Origin: Mesostigma viride
Lineage: Eukaryota > Streptophyta > Mesostigmatophyceae > Mesostigmatales > Mesostigmataceae
DNA: 64,000 bases
Reading direction: 5' to 3'
Assembly (NCBI GenBank): GCA_009746045.1
Contig: RPFO01000279.1
Coordinates: 1-64,000, forward strand
Each line of letters opens with the position of its first letter. The first letter of the stretch is position 1. The translations under genes and the position numbers were made by a program. The notes under the pieces are model-generated. The model was not told where the DNA came from. It did not search any database and saw nothing but the letters and a program-made list of their open reading frames with translations. Shown piece after piece: positions 56,201 to 64,000 of this stretch.

Positions 56201-59200
56201 GCCTCCCAGGACGGCCTGCTTTTTCTTGTGTGTGGCAAACTGGTACACTGTATAGGGGGATACAGTAGGGGACCCACTGCAGACGAAGCCCAACCAACCA
56301 CTCGTGGCCAGTGACCTTTGTAGTCATCTCGACCGAATATAGCGTGGCATGAAGTAGGAGGCAATGAATACGTAATAGCTGCTCCACTGCCCCTACATGT
56401 TCATCGTTAGATAGCAGTACTTGGGCCCATCAATAGATAGATTCCTCCTGCAGGGGATGAAGGCCCCTACATGTTCATCAGTAGATAGCTTACCAATAGA
56501 TAGCTTATCAATAGATAGCTTATCAATAGACAGCTTATCAATAGATAGCTTATCAATAGATAGCTTATCAATAGATAGCTTATCAGTAGATAGCTTATCA
56601 GTAGATAGCTTATCAATAGATAGCTTATCAATAGATAGCTTATCAATAGATAGCTTATCAACAGATAACTTATCGATAGATAGCTTATCAACAGATAACT
56701 TATCGATAGATAGCTTATCAACAGATAACTTATCGATAGATAAGTTAATCCTGCAGGCTGATGCATGCAAGAGGCAGGGCGCCGATGGCCAGTCTACCAG
56801 TCAGCACCGGCCGCCACCCTACAACCACGCTACTTGAGCAAATTCTTCATGCGATTTGGCAATCTTGGCCTCCGATTAGGCCGCTGGGACGCCGCACACA
56901 TATGCATGGATACTACCACGTTTTATTCTTGTGATGGAAAGCTATACAGATACAGATACATATAGCATCGATGGTACCATGACAATAACACTTAATAACA
57001 GTACATTAGTGCGTACAAACGATGATGCTGGGTGCACTGTAATGCGGGATCCCCGCATGCAGGCCTGGAGCTTGGCAGACTACTCATGCCTGGCGTCGTT
57101 GACAGGGCACACGGGGTGCGTTCATGCCCTGGCCATCACCGAGGGGCTGCTCTGGAGTGGCTCCAGCGACAAGACCATCAAGGTGCGGCGCATGCATGCA
57201 CGCATATTGGGGGCACTGGTGTGACAAGACCTGATCCAGCGGAGTTAATTGCTGTTTCTCTCTAGCGATGCCTTGCGGGAGCCTGGGCCGAAACTGGGCT
57301 GAAACTGGAAGAGATAATAATGGCAATTTTCTAGCGACTTCAAGTATCTTTAGCAGCAGCCTATTTGAATAATAAGCGAAGCTCTGTTGGGAGATAATCA
57401 CGGCTGGCAAACCAATGAACCCAGACTAGCATCACGCATGCTCTTGTTTGATTCTTGCAATCAAACACGCGGCAGGCACTGCAATGGCAATGGTGGGATC
57501 GAGAACGCAGTGCTCAATAACGGCCTTTTGTTCTCCCATATCAGCCTATATAGACCTGTGGCAGACTTAGTAGTGTACTCGACCAATGGCGAGTTGGCGG
57601 CATCATGATGCTGCCTGCGGACGGTGGCACCACGGACCCCTTCGCATGGCATATCCCCCCTCAGTGCTTTGGACTCACCGTCTCAACTGGGTTTGTGGAT
57701 GCTGGAGCTGCAAGACACGCTTGCCACTAGCTAGCTTGTTGTGTCTAGCTGATGCCTCAGCCCTTAAGTGTCCATATGCGACTGTGGTGCTGAATCCATG
57801 CAACCGCATGGTTGGGGTGCCATTCAGGTTGCAACCGCACCGAATAGCGCAGTGTCTGCATGTTGGGTCCATGATGTTGAGGATATAGTAACTGAGGGGT
57901 AATGCTGGCAATCATCATACTGTGCGGCGGGTACAATCGAGTCAAGCCCGCGGGATCACGCTGCCCACGCCTTGGGTATACATACTTACTATCTAATATG
58001 GGTATACTAAGTTACTAACTATCTAATATGGGTATACTTACTATGTAACGATTGGGTATACTCACTATCTAATAGTAGTATGGGTATACTCACTACCTAA
58101 TATGGGTGTACTAACTATCTGATATGGGTATACTAACACGTCTATTACTACAATGGGTATACTCACGTATCTGATATGGCTATACTGACATATCTAATAG
58201 TAGTATGGGTTAACATATCTAATATGCTATACCAACATTTCTTATATTGACATATGGGTTAGTTCATTGCTCATGCTCTGGGGTATGGGCCATGCAGGTC
58301 TGGAGCCTGCGTAGCCACACCTGCCTGGCCACCTTGGAATGTCATGCGGATGCAGTGCTCGCGCTGGCGGTGGGCGACGGGGTGGTCTACAGCGGGGCCC
58401 TGGACGAGACTGTGAAGGTGGGTGGCATCTACATATATATGGGCGTACGCGGGCTGATTTTGCGGTGCAGCAGGGCTATTAGGTTCCTCCCGTTAGGCGT
58501 TTCCATTGGTCTTATCGTCGTATAGCGCCTTGACATGGCTCTGTACGTATCTAGGTTTATAGCTGGGCGTTTGCTTTGGTTTGAGTGATCTCACTCTGCT
58601 GTAAGTAATTATATTTTTAACGTATATATATGGGCACAAACCCAGTTAGTATAGCCATGCATATTAGTCCCATGCACACTTCCCATGCACAAACATAGCC
58701 ATGCACAATACCAGTTAAAGCTCAAATGCAATGTGATGGATGGATTGCAATTCGGACGATTACGAATGGTTGGAACGAGCTTTGTTAAAATATATTCTTA
58801 CGATGAATGCACAAGGCGTGAGTTATGCCACGATGCAAAAGCTTCAGCTTGCCGAGTCGGAGTCAGACCACGAGCAACGAAGCGCACAAGATAGCGATTT
58901 CGCACAAGATAGCGATTTGGCACTGAGCTATCCATTCTATACTAGCACATTATGTACTAGCACAACATCATATACTAGCACATTATATACCAGCACATTA
59001 TATACTAGCATATTATACACTAGCACATTATATACTAGCACATTGTACTACTGGTGACGAGCTCAGGCATCGTTACACTTACTCCGCGTCTCTTGACCTG
59101 CACAGGGCCAAATATCCCGGTACAATTATCAGGAATCGACCTTTCTTTTGCTTGGCTGAAAAGGTGCATATTTTTCATGAGCCTCTTTCTGCCTTTCTGT

Positions 59201-59608
59201 AATAATCTTCCAAGGTGGCAGGAAAAAGTCTCACTTACAACTTATATAATTCATTGAAGTGGCACAAGGCGCAGTCAGATTATCATTGCAAGCTAGCTAG
59301 TGGTGCTTTATACGTGCATCGATGGAAATACTGTTCCAAGGAATACTGTCTTCATTACACATGCTATGCTTATGATATTGATTACACATGCTATGCTTAT
59401 TACACATGCTGTGATTACACATGCTATTTATACACACGTGATGCAGTCAGGTAAATTTTATTCAATTTGATTTGACATGCCTTGTATAACCTTGCTGCAA
59501 ACTGAATTTTGTGGACCTCTTGATCATGCGCAGGTATGGCTTGTTCCAGAGGGCATGTATGACGTGCAGACAGCCCAGACCACGGACCACGATCCAGAGA
59601 TCGACTAG
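44242..59608 (+). CDS. Seven-bladed WD40 protein (about 10 exons)
   Basis: Exons: 44242-44277, 44488-45219, 51759-51983, 52569-52700, 53470-53610, 54590-54712, 55435-55554, 57063-57182, 58298-58417 and 59534-59608. All are phase 0 and bounded by AG/GT, together about 607 aa. From exon 3 on, each exon encodes one propeller blade of roughly 40 residues of the form VWS...CLATLxGHxxxVxALAVGDGVLYSGSxDxTIK, and the last exon supplies the closing VW strand. Seven blades make a complete propeller. The N-terminal 256 residues (exons 1-2) have no known domain, and their membership in this gene is inferred only from strand, phase and order. Likely role: protein-interaction scaffold, partner unknown. The second intron contains 5.6 kb of satellite. 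Confidence 0.7.
44488..45219 (+). CDS. Exon 2: N-terminal region of unknown function
   Basis: 244 codons from acceptor TTGTGCCAG to donor GTGAGG. It encodes FSYVDDHGQPMVFVTLSHQG, a Thr/Ser/Ala/Pro-rich middle, and YYDLVAPVITQSEAGFMVRPGRYEVTF. The peptide FSYVDDHGQPM is preceded, in frame and 126 bp upstream (44362), by a sister copy FSYVNDEGNPL after its own AG, so the exon start was tandemly duplicated. Either copy could be used, or the exon could run unbroken from 44362. Confidence 0.5.
45244..45375. repeat. 17-bp tandem repeat, about 7 copies
   Basis: The unit TTGGTAGACTTGGCTGG begins just after the proposed exon-2 donor, at the 5' end of the satellite-bearing intron. Confidence 0.93.
45566..51125. 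repeat. 53-bp satellite with higher-order repeats, about 105 copies
   Basis: The unit includes GGTTGGTTTCCTCGGTACTT and ends near a perfect palindrome TTGATCGATCAA. Copies differ mainly at a few sites: GGCGAGG, GGCAAGG or GGCGGGG, and TGTATCG, TGTGTCG or TGCATCG. Variant order repeats: the rare GGGTTTGTTTCC form at 46101 recurs at 47850, exactly 1749 bp (33 units) away, and TGTGTCG markers at 46228 and 46811 recur at 47977 and 48560. A 52-bp unit occurs near 49541. It lies between proposed exons 2 and 3 of the WD40 gene. Confidence 0.96.
51126..51758. other. Non-satellite end of intron, nothing coding
   Basis: Unique DNA joining the satellite to exon 3. Short GTCATCGCC-like words recur but no exon is convincing. 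Confidence 0.45.
51759..51983 (+). CDS. Exon 3: WD40 blade 1
   Basis: It follows acceptor GGCATGCAG and ends at GTGGGC. A Pro/Gln/His-rich lead is followed by CVATLVHDACGGITSLTVGEGVFCSGTNNGSVK. The lead contains CCAGCCAC repeats and could be partly linker. Downstream (52022-52081 and 52190-52230) lie two imperfect duplicates of the exon's tail and donor. Confidence 0.65.
52569..52700 (+). CDS. Exon 4: WD40 blade 2
   Basis: 132 nt after GTGTGCAG encode VWSASNYRCLATLPAAHGG, then ALAMDGHGQVLYSGSTEEGEVK. The blade is four residues longer than the standard 40, with an insertion between the last two strands. Confidence 0.8.
52847..53038. repeat. 95-bp tandem duplication
   Basis: Two copies starting GAAAGTGCAACCATGAACAT at 52847 and 52942, inside the intron after exon 4, about 85% similar. 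Confidence 0.85.
53169..53240. repeat. 12-bp repeat GCTGTAGGAGAT
   Basis: Six copies in tandem in the intron before exon 5, one with GTGGGAGAT. Confidence 0.92.
53470..53610 (+). CDS. Exon 5: WD40 blade 3, divergent
   Basis: 141 nt after TTTGCAG encode GWHLNGRYYTQAARLAEAG, then FQHAVAVGDDAIYTGASDSTIK. The first half is unlike the other blades (no C-L-A-T-L or GH), while the second half is typical. Confidence 0.75.
54493..54571. repeat. 20-bp repeat GGGAGTCACTCTACTGAATT
   Basis: About four copies, ending 18 bp before exon 6, so it forms part of the region containing the branch point and acceptor. Confidence 0.9.
54590..54712 (+). CDS. Exon 6: WD40 blade 4
   Basis: 123 nt after GCGTGCAG encode IWSKSNSRYVASLAGHTQAV, then ALALGTDGRLFSASLDRTVK. 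The donor is GTAATG. Confidence 0.85.
55435..55554 (+). CDS. Exon 7: WD40 blade 5
   Basis: 120 nt after CCGGGCAG encode VWSTTHRRCLATLTGHSRYV, then GDGVLYSGSYDGTIK, the most canonical blade. Confidence 0.88.
56430..56746. repeat. 15-bp repeat AGATAGCTTATCAAT
   Basis: About 18 copies with AGATAACTTATCGAT variants in the last part, in the intron before exon 8. The period is a multiple of three, so it yields SIDSL repeat frames on one strand and LSIDK on the other, which I do not treat as coding. Confidence 0.92.
57063..57182 (+). CDS. Exon 8: WD40 blade 6
   Basis: 120 nt after CGCATGCAG encode AWSLADYSCLASLTGHTGCV, then LLWSGSSDKTIK. Confidence 0.87.
57980..58215. repeat. Degenerate TATGGGTATACT repeat
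   Basis: Irregular copies of CTAATATGGGTATACTAACT-like words in the intron before exon 9, more diverged than the other arrays. Confidence 0.75.
58298..58417 (+). CDS. Exon 9: WD40 blade 7
   Basis: 120 nt after GCCATGCAG encode VWSLRSHTCLATLECHADAV, then GDGVVYSGALDETVK. The GH dipeptide is replaced by CH. Confidence 0.87.
58935..59047. repeat. 15-bp repeat CATTATATACTAGCA
   Basis: About seven copies in the intron before the last exon. Confidence 0.85.
59534..59608 (+). CDS. Exon 10: closing strand and C-terminus
   Basis: 75 nt after ATGCGCAG encode VWLVPEGMYDV, then an acidic tail ending DPEID and TAG. The VW start supplies the outer strand that closes a propeller. Confidence 0.75.
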   Translation, partial: VWLVPEGMYDVQTAQTTDHDPEID

Positions 59609-60368
59609 TACTTACATAGGCTGATGAACATTGATTCCACAACAGTCTCATGTACTACCCTCAACGGGGCGGGCTCACACCCAGGGAAACCCCTCGTGGT
59701 TTGTCTGTAATATGGAGGCAGATGACGCGTAAAGATAAGTGGAAGACAGTATAATGAACGACATCGCCATCCCCCAGTCGGTGGGGCCCCTGAGTCCGCG
59801 TGTGACCAAGTTTGGCATGCATTGCGATTCGGGCCGCGGTGCCCGCAACCCTGTAACGAGGAACTACTATAGCTACATTAATCCACTCCATCCCATATTC
59901 ATTTCCCTGAGGACTTATGCTCATGTGATGCGGTTACGTGGTGTTAATTAATTAACAGTCTCATGACTAGGGTATAGGAATTTTACTCCGGCTGCAGCCA
60001 TCTATAATTTACGGTGTGCCGGGGAACCCTGAAGTTCATTAAGCACCATTAAAAAAATAAAAAGAAAAAACCTTTTATTCAATTCCAACGCATGGTACGG
60101 GTAATAATTTGGAGGTGCATTACTATATTTCACTAAATAATTGCTACTTTAATTTATTTCAGATGTAACTGTCAGTGAAGAGATTTATCGACAGTGCCTC
60201 TATATCAAGGCATCCGATCGGCTAACTCTCAGCCTATATGCAAACACAATTGTGAAAAGTCAACATTATACAAACTGACTCAAGCTAGCTCACGGGCTTT
60301 GAGGATGCACACGTACCACGTACAAGTGCCATCGATAAATGGCTCATGCATTATAACACATCAATCGA
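59609..60368. other. Region between two converging genes
   Basis: 3' flank of the WD40 gene. A TGTAA word, the usual green-algal polyadenylation signal, occurs near 59706. No further gene was recognised. Confidence 0.4.
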
Positions 60369-60479
60369 TCATTCCCCTGGGTGGGCCCCAGCCCGAAGAA
60401 GAGAATCCACGTAGGCCATCACCTGCTGCTCTCCCAGGCTGATGTTCTCAACGGCCACCTCCAAGCACGTCTGCCCGCG
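60369..60479 (-). CDS. Possible ankyrin-like terminal exon
   Basis: After an acceptor-like ATGCACAG the minus strand encodes RGQTCLEVAVENISLGEQQ, then VMAYVDSLLRAGAHPGE and a stop. The G-Q-T-x-L-x-x-A-V and LL-x-A-G-A words resemble one ankyrin repeat. Upstream exons would lie at higher coordinates but none was recognised, so this is tentative. Confidence 0.33.
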   Translation of the reverse strand, partial: RGQTCLEVAVENISLGEQQVMAYVDSLLRAGAHPGE

Positions 60480-61695
60480 CTGTGCATGATCACGATGACG
60501 CAACAGAATCAAATAGTGAATCAAAGCATTACGAGTCCGGGACTGTACTTTATAATCCAAGAGAAATGGGACTATACTAATGCGACGGCTCAATTTTACC
60601 CCGACTAGGATGTGCCGAACTCTCAAACTCTCAAATTCTCAAAATTCTCACTTCATTCACGCCGGCGGACTACCTGCGGACTGCTTGACGCGGAGTCGCC
60701 GGGCTTCAAGTTCTGTAACTTACCAAACTCACCGCAAGAGGCCGCCGCGCTTTTTTGTACTTATTTTGGTACATGGCTTGCGTTGGGTTCATCGACGAGC
60801 ATCGACGGTGCCATCCGACGGCGGAGAATAAGTTCGCCACAGCACAGCGCGACGCAATGGCTCTTTTCCATGTACAACGTGAGATGCAAAGTCCGCAACG
60901 CTGACCGAAATTCCGTCCAACACCATCGTACAGTACTACCAGTCAACCTCAGCCCCCGCCCTCTGAGAATTTGAGAATTGAGAACTCTGGAGCCCCCGCC
61001 CTGAACGTCAGATCCAAAATCCGCTTGCCAGACCGGGAACTCCGTCCAATACCGTAGTGCATTGAAATTGGAACATAAATCCTTCTTTCCGTCACCCTCG
61101 ATATGTTTTCGTACAATACTACAAATTCACGCCAATAGAAATCCACGTCCGAACATATATCTCGATAGAGCCATGCCTCTTATTTAATTTCAAGGTACCT
61201 CTTAATTAATCTCGGCCCCCGCCCTCTGAGAATTCGAGAATTGAGAACTCTGGAGCCAATTTTACCCCGACTATACGAAAGGTGCAAAGTTTAGGTTCGA
61301 CTCTATCCATTGTCCACAGGGGGTGTGGGTAAACCCTGGGTAATTGTCCCGTAAACCTCTCAGGTTCCGGGAGCGGCCTTTATATGCTCCCAAACCGGCT
61401 CTAAATGAGTTCCAAGCCTATGAGTAGCCACTGGACCATGCACGGGGCAGCCTTTCTGCATCCGCTATTGGCTTTTGCTGTATGGAAGCTTTTTTGCACC
61501 CACAGTAGTTGCTAGACTCGATCTCCCGGTGAGCAGTTTAATTGAACCTGTGGCCTGCCTTTCAATGGTAGCGCGAGAAGGGGGGGGGTCCCGTGCCCCC
61601 TTCTTGCTGTGCATCAAACAGGGATGAAAGGTAACTAGATAGCCGGTCAAGAAGTCGGTACCCGTGACTCTCCCAACCGGGAGGCGCGTGAATGA
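60480..61695. other. No supported gene, short dispersed duplication
   Basis: A roughly 45-bp block (CCCCCGCCCTCTGAGAATT...GAGAACTCTGGAGCC) occurs at about 60952-60995 and again at about 61213-61256, followed in each case by related TTTTACCCCGACTA-type sequence. No ORF is credible. Confidence 0.5.
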
Positions 61696-63262
61696 ATGAA
61701 TGAATGAATGAATGAATGAATGAGCGACCGAGCGACCGACCGACCGACCGACCGACCGACCGACCGACCGACCGACCGACCGACCGACCGACCGACCGAC
61801 CGACCGACCGACCGACCGACCGACCGACCGACCGACCGACCGACCGACCGACCGACCGACCGACCGACCGACCGACCGACCGACCGACCGACCGACCGAC
61901 CGACCGACCGACCGACCGACCGACCGACCGACCGACCGACCGACCGACCGACCGACGACCGACCGACCGACCGACCGACCGACCGACCGACCGACCGACC
62001 GACCGACCGACCGACCGACCGACCGACCGACCGACCGACCGACCGACCGACCGACGACCGACCGACCGACCGACCGACCGACCGACCGACCGACCGACCG
62101 ACCGACCGACCGACGACCGACCGACCGACCGACCGACCGACCGACCGACCGACCGACCGACCGACCGACCGACCGACCGACCGACCGACCGACCGACCGA
62201 CCGACCGACCGACCGACCGACCGACCGACCGACCGACCGACCGACCGACCGACCGACCGACCGACCGACCGACCGACCGACGACCGACCGACCGACCGAC
62301 CGACCGACCGACCGACCGACCGACCGACCGACCGACCGACCGACCGACCGACCGACCGACCGACCGACCGACCGACCGACCGACCGACCGACCGACCGAC
62401 CGACCGACCGACCGACCGACCGACCGACCGAACGAACGAAAGAACGAACGAACGAACGAACGAACGAACGAACGAACGAGTGCGTGAGTGCGTGAGTGCG
62501 TGAGTGCGTGAGTGCGTGAGTGCGCGAGTGCGTGAGTGCGTGAGTGCGTGAGTGGGTGAGTGCGTGAGTGCGTGAGTCAGGGAGGGAGGGAGGCAGGGAG
62601 GGAGGGAGGGAGGCAGGGAGGGAGGGAGGGAGGGAGGGAGGGAGGGAGGGAGGGAGGGAGGGAGGGAGGGAGGGAGGGAGGGAGGGAGGGAGGGAGGGAG
62701 GGAGGGAGGGAGGGAGGGAGGGAGGAGGGAGGCAGGGAGGGAGGGAGGGAGGGAGGGAGGGAGGGAGGGAGGGAGGGAGGGAGGGAGGGAGGGAGGGAGG
62801 GAGGGAGGGAGGGAGGGAGGGAGGGAGGGAGGGAGGGAGGGAGGGAGGGAGGGAGGGAGGGAGGGAGGGAGGGAGGGAGGGAGGGAGGGAGGGAGGGAGG
62901 GAGGGAGGGAGGGAGGGAGGGAGGGAGGAGGGAGGGAGGGAGGGAGGGAGGGAGGGAGGGAGGGAGGGAGGGAGGGAGGGAGGGAGGGAGGGAGGGAGGG
63001 AGGGAGGGAGGGAGGGAGGAGGGAGGGAGGGAGGGAGGGAGGAGGGAGGAGGGAGGGAGGGAGGGAGGAGGGAGGGAGGGAGGGAGGGAGGGAGGGAGGG
63101 AGGGAGGGAGGGAGGGAGGGAGGGAGGGAGGAGGGAGGGAGGGAGGGAGGGAGGGAGGGAGGGAGGGAGGGAGGAGGGAGGGAGGGAGGGAGGGAGGGGA
63201 GGGAGGGAGGGAGGGAGGAGGGAGGGAGGAAGGGAGGGAGGGAGGGAGGGAGGGAGGGAGGG
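61696..63262. repeat. Compound tetranucleotide tract ATGA - CGAC - CGAA - GTGAGTGC - GGGA
   Basis: Five successive simple repeats each change one or two bases of the previous unit: (ATGA)n to about 61722, (CGAC)n to about 62432, (CGAA)n to about 62480, (GTGCGTGA)n to about 62576, and (GGGA)n to 63262. Occasional 3-bp slips (CGA, GGA) occur. Periods of 4 leave frames open in all registers, giving TDRP and EGGR repeats that are not genes. Confidence 0.95.
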
Positions 63263-64000
63263 AATAATGAAGCAATGAATGAATGAATAGTCCAAGACCC
63301 AATCGCAGACATTGTCCCATTGAAGTACCCAGCATACCCGCGCAAGGGCATTCTCTCCTCAGCACAGACTTATAACCCTTGGATGGTGTCTAACTCGTTC
63401 CTAAAAGTAGTTACCAGTTGCACTTTGCACTATAAAGTCCACAAACCAACCTAATAACAATTTTACAATCCATATTGGGACCAAAGCACACACATATATT
63501 GAGTTACTTGGGGGTCATGTTGGTGGTCATGCTGTAATGTCCTATGGGTACATTTTAAGGACCCCCCCCAGGGGGATCCGCTGGGTGCGAGACATGATAC
63601 ACCTAAAATGCATTTTATGTGGTTTAAACAACTTTATTGGACCTGGCCTTGGAAAGGCAGTTAAATTGGTAGCCATGCATGGCTTCTGAACACTCACATC
63701 ACTGGTTGTCCCAGGGACCCAGCTGTACTATCTAAAAATAACTGGAAGATGACAAGCTAAAAATGAGTGGCAGCTGTGCACCAGGGTACCCCCCTGTACT
63801 GTAACCGTTAATTAGTCCCTGCAAACTTGGTCTGAACATAGTGATGTCCGGTATCAGGGTGTACTACACATCTAGCTCTAGCAGCAGACCTAAAAATATC
63901 ACGGAAATATCTACTGGCATTCGCGCCAGCTTGGTTCTAAAACTGGTCACTATTTGTAGTTACGAGTAAAACTGGTAACTAGAAATAGGTACCAGTACCA
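63263..64000. other. Unique sequence to window end, nothing recognised
   Basis: Moderately AT-rich, with no long frame, splice-bounded exon or repeat of note. Short GGTACC and TAACTAG words recur near the very end. Confidence 0.5.

Noticed and set aside
56393-56837. SIDSL and LSIDK repeat proteins
   Set aside because: The 15-bp intronic repeat is a multiple of three and so stays open. It lies between spliced WD40 exons.
61465-63351. Frames with TDRP, GRSV, EGGR and PPSL repeats
   Set aside because: They are products of tetranucleotide repeats, open on both strands.

Overview
This looks like eukaryotic nuclear DNA from a GC-rich, intron-rich and very repeat-rich organism, most plausibly a green alga. 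The supporting signs are introns that mostly end in TGCAG or CATGCAG, large phase-symmetric multi-exon genes, a Copia retrotransposon and a DIRS/PAT-type tyrosine-recombinase retrotransposon of the kind known from volvocine algae. No bacterial operon structure is present, and species cannot be fixed from the sequence. Well over a quarter of the window is tandem repeat.

Layout. 1-372: (CCCT)n. 3263-9232: three long ATCCC satellite arrays separated by two copies, which look identical, of a 787-bp unit with terminal inverted repeats. 9234-14535: a PAT-type DIRS element with split direct repeats A1-ORFs-B1-A2-B2, sitting inside an ATTCA array. 15828-29123 (minus): a seven-exon gene that I could reassemble with every splice phase agreeing (3162 nt, 1053 aa). 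It encodes a secreted protein made of an S8/S53-like peptidase domain whose three catalytic positions all appear substituted, two tiny Cys-rich modules on symmetric phase-1 exons, and a VWD/root-cap-like domain. Its introns hold satellites, a solo DIRS A repeat and an AT-rich patch with two decayed bacterial genes (a carboxylesterase/phospholipase-type hydrolase and an IS481-type transposase). 29601-30574: a hAT-like non-autonomous element with an 8-bp target duplication. 30689-37065: a young Copia element with 432-bp LTRs. 37765-37959 (minus): an orphan HIRAN-domain exon. 39353-43240: an acidic ORF and minisatellites.

44242-59608 (plus): a WD40 gene with one beta-propeller blade per phase-0 exon, seven blades in all. 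Its probable first two exons lie upstream of a 5.6-kb, 53-bp satellite that shows higher-order organisation (1749 bp = 33 units). 60369-60479 (minus): a possible ankyrin-like terminal exon. 61696-63262: a compound tetranucleotide tract that ends in the same GGGA/CCCT repeat that opens the window.

The two host genes do not obviously work together. The peptidase-like protein should be secreted or cell-wall-associated, and the WD40 protein is probably an intracellular scaffold. The main biological theme is large host genes interrupted by satellites, retroelements and a bacterial insertion.
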